Below, one piece after another: positions 10,478 to 21,045 of a stretch of DNA of 64,000 bases. Under the pieces are notes generated by a model. It had not been told where the DNA came from, searched no databases, and saw only the letters and a program-made list of their open reading frames with translations. Source of the stretch: Pararge aegeria (taxonomy: Eukaryota; Arthropoda; Insecta; Lepidoptera; Nymphalidae); the NCBI RefSeq assembly GCF_905163445.1, contig NC_053187.1:18957001-19021000 (forward strand), written 5' to 3'. How positions within the stretch are numbered: position 1 is the stretch's first letter; the number at the start of each line of letters is the position of its first letter. The translations under genes were made by a program, and so were the position numbers.

Positions 10478-10600
10478 TTCTGAATTTCTCTCTGGTCTGG
10501 TCTGGGTGTGGCTAGTTACCACCGATAAAGAGGTGCCGCTAAATGATTCAGTATTCCCGTTAACATCTTAGAATGCATCATAATCATTAAAAAAAATTAC
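10478..10600 (+). mobile_element. SINE-C internal and 3' fragment
   Basis: TTCTGAATTTCTCTCTGGTC, GTGGCTAGTTACCACCGATA, AAGAGGTGCCGCTAAATGAT and TTAGAATGCATCATAATCAT match the body of SINE-C. The head is absent. Confidence 0.65.
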
Positions 10601-10668
10601 ACACAAACACACGCACACAAATGCACACACACGCACACACACCCATACACACACGCGCACAATCACAA
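10596..10668 (+). repeat. CA-rich microsatellite
   Basis: Interrupted (CA)n with GC and TA variants, about 70 bases, directly after the SINE-C fragment. Confidence 0.85.
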
Positions 10669-10894
10669 ACAAATCAAATGAACCTAAGCACCCGACTCAA
10701 AAAATTATGTAATTTTTTTTTTCCTTTATATAATTTAGCTTGTCAAATTGTCAAACGTTTGTTAATAAGACCATAGAGAAGACACTGCCTGCTATAACAC
10801 AGTTTAAACTACCGCAGGAGACAGGGCTTCACACTAATGAAATGTATACTTTTTTTTTTTGATAAAATAAAGATATTATTATAATCATCACTTA

Positions 10895-11070
10895 CAAATT
10901 CAAAATTCATTTTTTACAAGTAGGCCCAGTTTATAAGCACTTATGAATGTCAGTCTGTTTGTAGGGACTCGACCACCGGTTCAGAAGGCAGTTTCCACCG
11001 AGAAGAGCCGGCAAGGAACTCTGCAGATTGCTCTTTTTCAAATTCTTTCTTTACAATCTTTTAAATTTTC
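10895..11070 (-). mobile_element. LINE-Q 3' UTR, minus strand
   Basis: AATTCAAAATTCATTTTTTA, AAGTAGGCCCAGTTTATAAG, CGACCACCGGTTCAGAAGGC, GAGAAGAGCCGGCAAGGAAC, GCAGATTGCTC. This is the reverse of the UTR that follows the ORF2 C-terminus at 52487. Confidence 0.75.
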
Positions 11071-11211
11071 TATTTTGTGAGAGACGAAAGCGTAGCCTGC
11101 TTCCAAGCAGCCTTAAAGAAATTCATCAATCGTATAGCAACAAGGATTTATTAAATGTGTTTAACACATTATAATATATAAAACTTATGCATTGGCAGTT
11201 AAAAAATACTG

Positions 11212-11325
11212 ACAGTTCTCCATAATGTTTTCAAAGGACTGTGAAGTCCAATCCGCACTTGGCCAGCGCTCTGGGCTACCTCCAAAACCTTATTCTGAGA
11301 GGAGACACGTGGTCTATAGTGAGGA
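11212..11325 (+). mobile_element. SINE-B 3' fragment
   Basis: GACAGTTCTCCATAATGTTT, GAAGTCCAATCCGCACTTGG, TTATTCTGAGAGGAGACACG. The 64-codon frame that begins inside it is a by-product of the repeat. Confidence 0.6.
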
Positions 11326-12242
11326 GGTTTTACGTACTCGTGTGGATATACCTATAAAGTTAAATAATATAGATACGGAAAACTTACTGGCATATATTCT
11401 ATTAAACGTATCTCAATAATGTCGTTGTATTTAGTAAAAGCAAATGGCATAACAGAGATTTTACAATATTTGATAATATTTGATAAATTTAATAATATTT
11501 GATATTACTTATATATTTCATCACGTATGTGTTGATATACGTAATCACGTAAATATAAAGTAAGCAAAACAGTTCCCTACTGAATTTTTTTTTTCTGTTA
11601 TTATCCTCCGATCAGTCCGACTATGAGCAGATGTGTTCCTAGATATTTTATTTCTTTTATGATAATTTCCCATTGGAAATTGTCATATTGAGGAGAGCCT
11701 GGTTTAGCATTTATTTAGGTCTAGAATATTTTTTCTTTTAAGCCTGCTGAGACAATCTGGTACGGCGAGTTGAACTGCCAGCTGGCAGTAGCAGTGGCAG
11801 CTGGTGTATTTACTGTTGCAGTTCTTCTTTTACGTTCCTGATCCTCAGATGCTCATGAATCTCATGGTTCTTAATAAACTAAGGGAACTCCCCTTGGTTG
11901 ACGTTATTTGTTTGAGAATCGAGTCTGCAGATCTATGAATTATGATTGATTGGATTATAACGATTGGGTATAAAATGAGTGTGTGCAAAAAAGTTTTCAA
12001 ACAAACAAACACTTTTTGCATGGATATATTTTGGCCCAGGTTTGCTTGCCAAAAGCGGCAATAGTTTGAAAATGAGAATCTTATTAGTCCCCGATAAAGC
12101 TCTAAGTGCGAATTCATCCAAGCAATGGTACAGTCATAGAATTAAGAATATAAAGAATCCTCATTCAGCCATTATTGTATTCCGTGCATTGTGTCCAAAA
12201 ACAGTAAAACGCCCCCGCACGACCCACTTGCATAAAATGTCA

Positions 12243-12540
12243 AAGTCAAAAATTATTAAGATATTTTTGACTTATAGGTGGCACTTTTGATACACATAAG
12301 AATTACACGGTAGTGAGATGATGGCGATAACCACATTCGTAAACTTAAAACTAAAGCTACGAGGGTTCCAAACGCGTCCTGGTCTAAGAAGAAGCCGCCA
12401 ACAAACTTAGCCGGGTGTTTTTTTTTGTTATCACCATCTCACAATGTCATTTAAATGGGAATAGTTCCAACAGTTTGCCACTTTCTGGCGTGCAATTTTC
12501 TTATATATTTTTAGTTTATTTTACATATGACTATTATATA
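12243..12540 (-). mobile_element. LINE-P 3' end, minus strand
   Basis: Begins with the reversed tail GTCAAAGTCAAAAATTATTA, then ACGGTAGTGAGATGATGGCG, GGGTTCCAAACGCGTCCTGG, AGCCGGGTG and a T-run followed by GTTATCACCATCTCACAATG. The part after 12450 (CAGTTTGCCACTTTCTGGCG) matches, in reverse, 51480-51540. Confidence 0.75.
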
Positions 12541-12603
12541 TATAACTTATTTTTTTTTACTTTAGACACTAATTAGGAACTGTCACAAAAATATATACGT
12601 TAA

Positions 12604-12912
12604 TCTGTATGTATAAAAGGCAAAGGTGACTGACTGGCTGACTGACTGACACAGCTCTAACCACTTGACGGATCGAAATTTTGCACACAGATACTTATTA
12701 CAACGTAAGCATCCGCTAAGAAAGAATTTTTGAAAAAAAAAGAGGTTTAAATGGGGGATGAAAGTTTGTATATATTCCTTTAATTATCATTTTATTTTTT
12801 ATGTTACATCCATAAACTCCGATTTTAGGTTTTCGATTAAAAATAAAGAAATACGTGTTTCACAATTTCAAAAATTTAACTTATCGTGAGCGAAGCCGCG
12901 GGCAAAAGCTAG
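12604..12912 (+). mobile_element. Non-autonomous Helitron, 309 bp
   Basis: Starts A|TCTGTATGTATAAAAGGC and ends GCCGCGGGCAAAAGCTAG|T, with A and T flanks as expected. The 5' part has the familiar GACTGACTGGCTGACTGACT run and CCACTTGACGGATCGAAATT; the 3' part has GAGCGAAGCCGCGGGC before CTAG. Non-coding. It lies inside LINE-G sequence and so is younger than that LINE. Confidence 0.88.
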
Positions 12913-13549
12913 TATTATAATATGCCTTATAAACCTAATTCCTAACCTATTTTTAAAAACATTTCCATCTAGCCATAGCTGTGTAGACGGTTTCTGTATG
13001 TTTTAAATTCTGTGAGGTACAGTATTTAAATATGCGGATTTTGTGTAGTCTGTCCGTTGGCAATGCATCTTGCTGGTGTCATGCGCCCATATAAGGAGCC
13101 GTCCAGTGCGTCTGTCTCGCCCTTTGAGTCGCAGTTACATCGCTATTGCAACAGCTTCGTTGAAATAAAACGCATTGCCGATTAATTACACTTTGACTGA
13201 CAGTTGTACTTATTTTACATGTTATATGTCATACGCGTGTCCTTACTTGCGAACCGACGCATAACATCATCTTGTAAGGTACATCATAATTTATACACTT
13301 CAATATGCATTACTAAAAAATGAGCAATAATCAAAAAAAAAAAATCGGTTAAGTATTTTCGTGGCCCTTTTGGTACAAAAAAAATCTTCTTTATAATTTT
13401 ATAATATTAAGTGTACCTAGATCAATTGGTATACATGGTCATCATAATCATTATATCAACCCATTACCGGCCCACTACAGAGCATAGGTCTTATTTTACA
13501 CTGACACTTTTGTATTTTTTCTACATCATTTGAATTTTCTTTCATTAAA

Positions 13550-13690
13550 GTCGTTTTTTTTTTATTCTTTAAAATAATTGTTTTATAAATATAACCTAAA
13601 ATAAACTATTTAAAACTAAATAAAATCTAAAACGTCCTCGAAACCACCGCAGCGAGGCACAGTTCCTAAGATGCTGGCACAAAAATGAAG
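13550..13690 (-). mobile_element. LINE 3' end, minus strand
   Basis: AATATAACCTAAAATAAACT, AAAACTAAATAAAATC, GTCCTCGAAACCACCGCAGC and GATGCTGGCAC correspond to the reversed end of a LINE common in Lepidoptera. No frame remains. Confidence 0.45.
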
Positions 13691-14112
13691 CTTTCTTTGA
13701 TTTATTTTAGTATGTTCAACTACAAATATTGATTTGATATGTTACTATCGAAACAAAAGCTTGTAGCCCTAATGTCTATAATTAAAAAGATTTGTCATTC
13801 TTTTCAATTTCGATACAAGATAATAATTAATTAGATGTGCATACATTTGGTTACAGAGTGAACAACTTGTATACAAACAGGCTATGCCACTTTTTATGTA
13901 TTAAAAGTTGACGTTTGTTTATTAATTGTTGTAAAACCTGGAATAACGGTCAAAATTTATATTTATTATTTTGTTTATTGCAAACTTTTCTGAAGCTTAT
14001 CCTGAGCCTATCTTCATAAAAGGTCAAATGTAGGTTTTTCGTGAATTATAATATCGTTTTTAGGATCAAATCACAATTGGTAATAATTCAAATTCAAATA
14101 CAATACATGTGA
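13691..14112. other. Interval without recognised features
   Basis: AT-rich. No frame, SINE box or terminal repeat could be supported. Confidence 0.4.
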
Positions 14113-14116
14113 ATTT

Positions 14117-14395
14117 GTGACCCTGGCGCTAAGGTAAGCATGAAGTCCCGGGTTCCGTTACCGGCAGGGGCAATTTGGGAACTTATAATTTCTGAATTTT
14201 CTCTTGTCTGGTCCGGTGGGAAACTTTGGCCGTGGCTAGTTACCACCCTACCGACAAAGACGTGCCGCTAAGCGATTTAGTTTTCCGGCACGACGCGTAG
14301 AAACCGAAGGGTGATTACGTAGCCCGTTACCATCTAAGACTGAATAATCACCAGGTGAGATTGCAGACAAGGGCTAACTTGTAGCGGGATAAAAA
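14117..14395 (+). mobile_element. SINE-C, nearly full
   Basis: GAAGTCCCGGGTTCCGTTAC (altered box B), GGCAGGGGCAATTTGGGAAC, TGGCCGTGGCTAGTTACCAC, GACGTGCCGCTAAGCGATTT, then CCGTTACCATCTAAGACTGA and AGATTGCAGACAAGGGCTAA, ending GTAGCGGGATAAAAAAAA. Box A is weak. Confidence 0.82.
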
Positions 14396-14890
14396 AAAAT
14401 AATTGCGGATGAACATATTATTGCAAGAAATAGCTATCATTGTCGGCATCTCTAGTTATTTACATAAGGTCAAAAAATGTGTCAGGTTTTGGTTAAATCG
14501 TGAAATGCCGCAACAGATGTTGACTGTTATCGATGTCCTAACACCTAACAAGATCCTGAAGTTATTCAATTGAGATGAGCTCTGCCGAGGTCAACGCTTT
14601 TTGGTCAAATGTCAAGGTCTTAAGAGAAAAGGATTGATCGCCATTATTTACGATGTTAAGATAATTTCAATAAATTATAATAAATTTAATTCACATATGT
14701 GTAGGCTTAAATTAATTATACTTTTACCTAATGGTATTTTTTTCTAGAGTTTATTAATGTTTCACCAGTTTTTGAAACATCGTGTGCAAGTCATAAATAA
14801 ATAACGAGTTCTTGGGGTACCTTAAGTTGTAAATACGACTACAGATTGACTGTTGTTGTACTTCAACGTTTTTTTGCTGTGTAAATCTGT
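14396..14890. other. Interval without recognised features
   Basis: No repeat or gene recognised. Short frames overlapping 14750-15010 on minus are shadows of the LINE that follows. Confidence 0.4.
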
Positions 14891-14894
14891 AAAC

Positions 14895-15410
14895 TGTGAA
14901 CTGTGAAATCTGTGAACTTCGTGACATCTTTTCGTCAAACATACCTCAGTGCCTGAAGACCAAAGTGTTCGAACAGGGGGTGTTGCCAGTGATGACCTAT
15001 GATTCAGAAACAAAGTCTCTAACTATGGGCCTCGTAAGAAGACTCAGAGTCAGTCAGCGGGCGATGGAGAGAACTATGCTTGGAGTATCGCTACGTTATC
15101 AAATCGAAAATGTGGAGATTCGTAGAAGAACCAGAGTTACCGACATAGCTTACCGAGTTGCGATGCTGAAGTGGCAATGGGCAAATAGTTCGGAGAAAGG
15201 ATGGACGTTGAGGTCCCAAGGTACTGGAATGGCAGCCCCGCACTTGTAAGCGCAGCCTTGGTTGACCCCCAACGAGGTGGACAGACGACATTAAGCGCGT
15301 CGCAGGTAGTGGATCCAATTTGCACAAAACCGTGGAATTTGGAACTCCCAACAAAAGACCTATGTCCAGCAGTGGACGTCTATGGGTTGATATGATGATG
15401 ATGATGAAAG
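14895..15410 (+). mobile_element. RTE-type LINE, ORF2 C-terminus and 3' end
   Basis: A plus frame (14896-15249) reads RDIFSSNIPQCLKTKVFEQG, VLPVMTYDSETKSLTMGLV, RVSQRAMERTMLGVSLRYQ, RRRTRVTDIAYRV and LKWQWA. This is the C-terminal region after the RT domain of RTE/BovB-like elements. After KWQWA a deletion changes frame; the end of the protein is readable in another frame (LVDPQRGGQTTLSASQVVDP). The 3' end is GGTTGATATGATGATGATGATG, the simple tail typical of the clade. Heavily 5' truncated, inactive. Confidence 0.85.
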
Positions 15411-15623
15411 AAATAAGCCCTTTAAATCTGGTTTTAAATAACTCGAAGAAAACGCGATACTGCAACTAAGGCCATGTCCTTTATCTTTTTCTAATGGTTA
15501 GAAATAATTCAAAAAAAAATTCAAAATTTGTTACCAATATGTAATAATAAATTGAAACCTAAAAAATCCTTCGAATTGTAAACCTAGATATACACTACAA
15601 TATTATACTAACCAATACTTTGA

Positions 15624-15700
15624 AGCGGTAATAGCGGGGGGCTCGACTTAACTTTCGGGGGGCAGAGTTCGGGTCTAATTCTAAGTTATGTGCGTTTAAA
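15624..15700 (+). mobile_element. SINE-B head fragment
   Basis: AGCGGTAATAGCGGGGGGCT then CGACTTAACTTTCGGGGGGC and GTTCGGGTCTAATTC. The head is degraded at both boxes. Confidence 0.5.
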
Positions 15701-15807
15701 TTAACTGTTGCATTAACTGTTGTTGTTGGGCTTTTGAGCAGAGTAGGTAGAAAGCAGAAGGATGGCATAAAATAGAAAAATTGTCCTCCTATACGAGTAA
15801 TATTAAC

Positions 15808-16050
15808 CGCCGACTGGCGCAGTAGGCAGCGACCCTGCTTTCTGAGTACAAGGCCGTGGGTTCGATTCCCACAACTGGAAAATGTTTGTGTGATGAACAT
15901 GAATGTTTTTCACTGTCTGGGTGTTTATAAGTATTTATGTATATATTTCATAAAAATATTCATAAGTCATCTTAGTATCCATAACACAAGCTACGCTTAC
16001 TTTGGGGCTAGATGGCGCTGGTTGTATTGTCGTAGTATTTTTATTTTATT
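15808..16050 (+). mobile_element. SINE-A, full length
   Basis: CCGACTGGCGCAGTAGGCAG, GAGTACAAGGCCGTGGGTTC, GATTCCCACAACTGG, GAACATGAATGTTTTTCACT, CACAAGCTACGCTTACTTTG, GGGCTAGATGGCGCTGGTTG. Intact A and B boxes with few changes. Confidence 0.9.
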
Positions 16051-16065
16051 AAATTTTAATATAAA

Positions 16066-16118
16066 AGTTTTAGGGTAGGCAGTGCTTTTGTGAATCTATG
16101 CAGTGCACGCCGCTGATA
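16066..16118 (-). mobile_element. hAT-like MITE end
   Basis: On minus it reads CAGCGGCGTGCACTGCATAG then AAAAGCACTGCCTACCCTAA, matching the left part of the MITE at 7209. The other end was not found nearby. Confidence 0.6.
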
Positions 16119-16628
16119 ACCTGTACCAACTAATGAACTCATAATGATGGCACATACCTCACGCCATTACATTTATCATTACAACTTTGTTATAAATTAT
16201 TAATCCAGTCTCTGCATACCGGGAGCTTATTTACGCGTCTATTATATTATGTAAATCATTATAAGATATTAAGATATTATTAAGTCAGTTAATAGCCTAC
16301 AAGTGATGCCTACGCATCTAAACCTCTGGTGTTACGAAACAATCTTCAATGTCAATTGTCCATAACTTCATAATGACAATATTGCACTCAAGTCTGACAT
16401 CTTTGTAATGAGTTTATTGTGCAAGACAGCATTAATGGTATTTTAGGTTAAACCTCAGGTTAACAACTATTTGAGTTTTGATGCGAGTTTGATCTATGTT
16501 GCTCTGTGCTATTGCATTTTTTTTGTTTTTTTTTTTTTTAAATCAAAAAGCTCGCTGTCCAAGTAATAATATTGTTACTATACCCATAAAAGACATGGTG
16601 TAGTATCAAGACTATTAAAATACTATGA
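16119..16628. other. Interval without recognised features
   Basis: No frame or repeat recognised. A T-rich run lies at 16517-16540. Confidence 0.4.
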
Positions 16629-16629
16629 T

Positions 16630-16762
16630 TGGATAAACCCATCATCACATCAACCCATTTATCGGCCCACTAATGAGCACGGGTCTTCTCCCACAATGAG
16701 AAGGAAATAAGACCATGTCCACCATGCTGGCCCAGTGTGGATTGGTGGACTCCACACACTTT
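16630..16762 (-). mobile_element. SINE-B 3' fragment
   Basis: ATCATCACATCAACCCATTT, ATCGGCCCACTAATGAGCAC, CTTCTCCCACAATGAGAAGG, GGCCCAGTGTGGATTGGTGG. Breaks off where a LINE-like frame begins. Confidence 0.7.
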
Positions 16763-16975
16763 GGCGGATGCGCGGACGGATTGTTTCCACACTACGTTGC
16801 GCAAGCGGTGCGCGTCTTTGGTGCGCAGGGTGCGGAATAGCTCCAACATAGTTCTGAAGATGATTGCGGCTAGACTGGACTGTAATTACCTCCGCCATTG
16901 CTGTGATAGGCACGTTGCAATACCAATGCCGCTTAGACAGTATTAAGGGATTGTTCTCATTCTTCTTTTTATTTA
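16755..16975 (+). mobile_element. Probable non-LTR ORF2 C-terminal fragment
   Basis: The plus frame 16737-16946 includes LRKRCASLVRRVRNSSNIVL then KMIAARLDCNYLRHC. The Cys-SLVRRVRNSSN pattern near a C-terminal end is what I associate with non-LTR retrotransposon proteins. Family not assigned. Confidence 0.4.
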
Positions 16976-17224
16976 AATTTGATTTTTGAATTGGTTTATT
17001 TGGATTAGATTTAATTTAGTTTTATTTTATTTTTTATTTAAATTTTTTAATTTAGTTTTATTTACGTTTGTCATGTATTTATTTTAATTGCATTTAATTT
17101 TATGTCGTAACGGATCTTAAATTTTATGGGTAAAGGCTGAAATAAATGATTATTATTATTATTTTTATTATTATTTGAGAACATTATGGAAAAGTATCAG
17201 GAATGCAGGTTTCCTCATCATGTT

Positions 17225-17640
17225 CATAATAATAATAATAACTAATAATAATTTCTTTATTTCAGGCAAAGCCCATATTAATACATTTGAAACAACAATT
17301 AGTATTACTTAATATACGATATCGAATTAAAAATTAAAATTACAGTATAAATTTACTCAAATGGCTTGTCAAAAATATAAAATTAGAAGACAAAATAAAT
17401 AAAAAATTAAATTAAAAATTACAATGAATGAAATGATGAATTATGATGAAATGATAATTATTAAATTAAAAAAAAAAAATTAAAAAAAAAAATTTAATAC
17501 TATTTGCTCCCTGGGTGTGCATGTAAACCCACCCAGTGCCTCCAGAACGGGTTATTTAGCTTTCCAGCGTGTTTGCAAAATGCTGTTACTGCTGCCGCGA
17601 ATCCTGCTCATCAAAGATGCAGCTCTCTTCCTCATTACAC
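17225..17640 (-). mobile_element. LINE 3' end, minus strand
   Basis: Plus reads (AAT)n then TTTCTTTATTTCAGGCAAAG, the reverse of a polyadenylation site CCTGAAATAAAG followed by an (ATT)n tail. Farther in, CTGGGTGTGCATGTAAACCC and GAATCCTGCTCATCAAAGAT follow. No frame remains. The middle is a low-complexity A/T stretch. Confidence 0.5.
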
Positions 17641-17644
17641 AATA

Positions 17645-17755
17645 AAAGTCATAATCATAACTTAGAAATGTTAGAGGTGTGTACTGGGATTAGAACTCGG
17701 CCCCGGGAAAGTGAAGTCGAGCTAGTAACCAATGCGCTATCACCGCTTCCTTATA
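17645..17755 (-). mobile_element. SINE-B head, minus strand
   Basis: Reversed order: TTAGAGGTGTGTACTGGGAT, TAGAACTCGGCCCCGGGAAA, GTGAAGTCGAGCTAGTAACC, GCGCTATCACCGCTTC. Box B is recognisable. Confidence 0.65.
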
Positions 17756-17924
17756 AGACCATACCGCTCACCGCTTATAAGACCACCGCATATTGCATCA
17801 GGCAGGTGTTTCTTTTAATGCAAAGTGTTTGTATATTTCTTGATAAGCAGGACCAACTGTTGTACTTAATAGTTTTTTATTCTACTAAAGGTTGACAGGT
17901 TGTCTGTATCATCACCTCATCATA

Positions 17925-17990
17925 TCACCTGGTGGTAAGTGATGATACAGTCTAAGATGGTAGCGGGCTAACCTGTTAGGGAGTATGGTG
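17925..17990 (-). mobile_element. SINE-C 3' fragment
   Basis: CACCTGGTGGTAAGTGATGA, TACAGTCTAAGATGGTAGCG, GGCTAACCTGTTAGGGAGTA, i.e. the reversed 3' third of SINE-C. Confidence 0.65.
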
Positions 17991-18114
17991 CCTACCAGTC
18001 ATTTAATTATCATTGCTTGTTCATTTAGAAAAGCAATACATTTTTATAAATGGTTAAACTCCCACTCGGGTATACAAAACATCGTCGCAATAAAGCATTC
18101 CAATTTATATAATA

Positions 18115-18548
18115 CTAGCTGTTGCCCGCGACTTTGTCTGCGTTTGATTTTGTTTTTGATGTGGAATTAAATTTAATTGTAGATCTAAAAAAAAAGTATG
18201 TAGTATCGCTAAGCCTTAAATGAGGTGTTTGCTGCTTAGGAGTTCTCTCCTCTATCTCCAACCACAGTTTGGGCAAAATTAATATTATAATCTCTATAGT
18301 ACAAAAATAATTATTAAAATCGCTTATGATTTGTCGAAGTTATGGTGTAAAATCGTCAAAAACTCATCCCCTCTCCCAAAGGAACTGAGCTTAATGTCGG
18401 GATAAAAAGTATTATACAACACTTCTAACACTTCCAAGAATATGTGTACAAAGTTTCATGAGGATCAGTTAAGTAGTTTTTGCGTGAAAGCGTAACAAAC
18501 AAACTTACATTGACATTTATAATTATAATATTATTAGTTTAGTAGGGA
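18115..18548 (-). mobile_element. Non-autonomous Helitron, 434 bp
   Basis: On minus: start A|TCCCTACTAAACTAATAA, end CGCGGGCAACAGCTAG|T. The minus 5' region contains AATGTAAGTTTGTTTGTTAC, and the plus strand has AAAGTTTCATGAGGATCAGT, all familiar from lepidopteran Helitrons. Ends and A/T context are intact. Confidence 0.85.
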
Positions 18549-18665
18549 TATATTAAAATAGTACTTAATATATGACGATAATATATTTTGAGGCAATACA
18601 GGGTGGGCTTTCTTAAGATGAAACTATATTATAGCTTATTTTTATTAAATTGCTAGTTATTAGCT
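18549..18665 (+). repeat. Direct repeat, copy 1
   Basis: GTACTTAATATATGACGATA and ATATATTTTGAGGCAATACA then GTGGGCTTTC. The same ~100 bases recur at 18927-19045 with a handful of changes. The two copies flank a SINE-A. Confidence 0.8.
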
Positions 18666-18687
18666 ATTTTTTATTAAATTGCTAGTT

Positions 18688-18930
18688 TGCAGCGACCCTG
18701 CTTTATAAGTCCAAGGCCGTGGGTTCGATTCCCACAACTGGAAAATGTTTGTGTGATGAGCATAAATGTTTTTCAGTGTCTGGGTGTTTATTTCCATATT
18801 ATTAGTATTTATGAATATTATTCATAAAAATTATTCATCAGTTATCTTAGCACCCATAACACAAGCTACGCATACTTTGGGACTAGATGGCGATGTGTGT
18901 ATTGTCGTAGTATATTTATTTATATATATA
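18688..18930 (+). mobile_element. SINE-A, box A truncated
   Basis: Starts at TGCAGCGACCCTGCTTTATA without GGCGCAGTGG. Box B GGTTCGATTCCC is intact, followed by GAGCATAAATGTTTTTCAGT and ACACAAGCTACGCATACTTT. It lies between two ~100-bp direct repeats, much longer than a normal target duplication. Confidence 0.85.
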
Positions 18931-19045
18931 TTAAAAAAAGTACTTAATATATGACGATAATATATTTTGAGGTAATACAGAGTGGGCTTTTTTTTTAAGA
19001 TTACGCTATATAGCTTATTTTTATAAAATAAAAGTTGCTATTTAT
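18927..19045 (+). repeat. Direct repeat, copy 2
   Basis: Second copy of the 18549-18665 sequence, about 379 bases downstream, with GGTAATACAGAGTGGGCTTT in place of GGCAATACAGGGTGGGCTTT. Confidence 0.8.
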
Positions 19046-19675
19046 TAGCTTTAGACTGACATTCATTATCTTATTAAAACAGGTATATTATAGTGGCTGA
19101 TACAAAAGTTACTCTAATAGTCTCGACACTCTTGTAAACTAAAGCATTCTTTAAAGTTCTATCTGTACTTCAAGTAAGCTAGAGAGCTGGTTTGGAATAT
19201 GTAAGTAACTTCCAGTCGGATTTAAAAAGTCTCTATTGAATTGAATAGCAAAATTATATTATAAATAGGCTTTATATATTTATATATATGTAATATGTAT
19301 ATAGGCTTTTTACTGTCATACTAAAACCCTAATAAACGGTGCGGACGAAGGTAGGTCGGAGTAAACTTACTTGTTATCAGAAGAAGAGAAAGTCAGCCGG
19401 AACTGATAAGTAACCGCTTAGCAACTTTCATCCTCTACTCTGCAAAATATACCCCGACACAACGCATCATAGTGACCGCACTCATTTTAACCTTTATGTG
19501 TATGGTTGTAAATAAGCGTCATTTCTAAAAGTAACGCTTGTAATAATAGGGTATCAAATTCCAATTAAAAATGCCGAATTCAAGTAGGCCTTATGAATGG
19601 CTTAAACATATACCTTTAAATGAATCTGAAATGACGTTGATAACTACATTCGTTTATTTATAACTGAGCTCTATA
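19046..19675. other. Interval without recognised features
   Basis: No gene or repeat recognised. 19320-19460 is less AT-rich than its surroundings but has no open frame of note. Confidence 0.4.
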
Positions 19676-19885
19676 GTTCAAAATTCATTTATTTCAAGAA
19701 GGCCTATTTTACAAGCACTTTTGAAACGTCAAGTCAGTCTGTTTGTTGTGACTCTACCACAGGTTCGGAAGGCAGATTCAACTGAGAAGAGCCGGCAAGA
19801 AACTCAGCAGATTGCTTTTTTCCAACATCATTTTATAGTTTGACAATCATAAGAATTTTTCTGTTATGTGAGATAGTTGATATAT
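19676..19885 (-). mobile_element. LINE-Q 3' UTR, minus strand
   Basis: GTTCAAAATTCATTTATTTC, AAGAAGGCCTATTTTACAAG, GTCAAGTCAGTCTGTTTGTT, CACAGGTTCGGAAGGCAGAT, AGAGCCGGCAAGAAACTCAG. Confidence 0.8.
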
Positions 19886-20154
19886 CTTTCAAATGGTTAG
19901 GTACACCCTGTATATGAAGCGATATCTTCAGTATTTTATGAAGTGGTCGCGGATACCGCAGATGATATCGGCGCCTTATACGGAGCTAGAAATAATAAGC
20001 TAGTTTTTAAAAACTGGATACAAAGAGTTTTGTCCTTGAGCAAAGTATTGAAATGATTTGTATCGAAAACAAAACAAAACCAAAACATATATGGCTATCT
20101 ATCTTTTGTATGATCTATCTTTTTATTTGCCGTGTGGTGACGGCTGCTGGGCTA

Positions 20155-20565
20155 GCACAGGCAGGAGACAAAAATTGTGTTTCCCAATTATATCCACTGG
20201 CAGGGGATATTATTAACGTGTCCACCCGCTAAATCACGGGAACGTAGAATAGGAGAAGTTTACTTCCGTTTATTACTACACATATATTATTTGAATATTA
20301 TTTTCACTTTTGCGCCAGGGCTCTAGGGGTTGAAAAAGCTGGGGGAGAAGATATATTTTTCGTGTCCACCTACTAAAGCACGGGAACATGGAAAAGTAGA
20401 AGTTTACCCCCGTTTGTTATTACACAGTGCTCTGAGAGTTGATAAAAATGTGGGAGAAGATTAATTTTTACTCTTTCCCCGGGGCTATAATTACCTCCTG
20501 CCCATGCTAGCGGTGTCCCGACTACCTGTCATCCCTACGTGGAAATTTTTTGTTGATAAAATAAC
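20155..20565. repeat. Degenerate tandem repeat block
   Basis: The motif GTGTCCACC...CTAAA.CACGGGAAC...GTAGAAGTTTAC..CCGTTT occurs near 20219 and 20363, about 144 bases apart. Each copy is followed by GTTGA(A/T)AA and GGGGGAGAAGAT-like strings. Unclassified. Confidence 0.55.
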
Positions 20566-20692
20566 CGCCACGTCTTGGTTCAAAGGGTTTAGTGTTCATC
20601 GTACCTTTTACTCGCAAACTCAATCAGTCTGTCAGTCATTTGCATAATATAATTCAAAACCTGAGAAATTCCTCTTCGCATCATACTCTGCC

Positions 20693-21045
20693 AGCCGCTT
20701 GGAGCAGTGGGAAGCGACCCTGCTTTTTGAGTCCAAAGCCGTGGGTTCGATTCGCACACCTGGAGTATATTTGTGTGATGAACATGAATGTTTTTCAGTG
20801 TCTGGGTGCTTATCTGTATATTATAATTATTAATGTGTATAATCACAATTATAATCATAATATAAATTATGAATATAATCATAAAAAAATATTATATTAT
20901 ATAGTATCTGGGTACTTATCTATCTATCTATCTATTCATAAAAAATATTAATCATCTATCTTAGTTCCCATAACGCTACACATATTTTGGGTCTAGATGA
21001 CGATGCGTGTATTGTCGAAGTAAATTTATTTATTTATTTATACTC
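20693..21045 (+). mobile_element. SINE-A with AT-rich internal expansion
   Basis: GCCGCTTGGAGCAGTGGGAA, GAGTCCAAAGCCGTGGGTTC, GATTCGCACACCTGG, GAACATGAATGTTTTTCAGT. Inside, the TATA-rich stretch is lengthened by an imperfect ATAAT/ATTATA expansion and a (TATC)n run at ~20918. The 3' block is GGGTCTAGATGACGATGCGT. Confidence 0.85.

Larger units (their letters stand above)
11845..13045. mobile_element. LINE-G fragment, split by two insertions
   Basis: Plus-strand AGAATCCTCATTCAGCCATT ... CCAAAAACAGTAAAACGCCC at ~12155-12235 and GGTTTCTGTATGTTTTAAAT at ~12990 both recur, in the same order, at 33950-34260. Between them sit a minus LINE-P tail (12243-12540) and a Helitron (12604-12912), absent from the 34-kb copy. 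At 34144-34329 the minus frame reads like a LINE ORF2 C-terminus (IKYPYLDRIKNIQKPCARLI). The 11845-12120 part is assigned by proximity only. Confidence 0.45.

Noticed and set aside
15091..15465. 124-codon minus frame
   Set aside because: Antisense to the RTE LINE end at 14895-15410.
20918..20936. CRISPR-like short repeats such as (TATC)n and (CAT)n runs
   Set aside because: Simple microsatellites without spacers; the window is eukaryotic.
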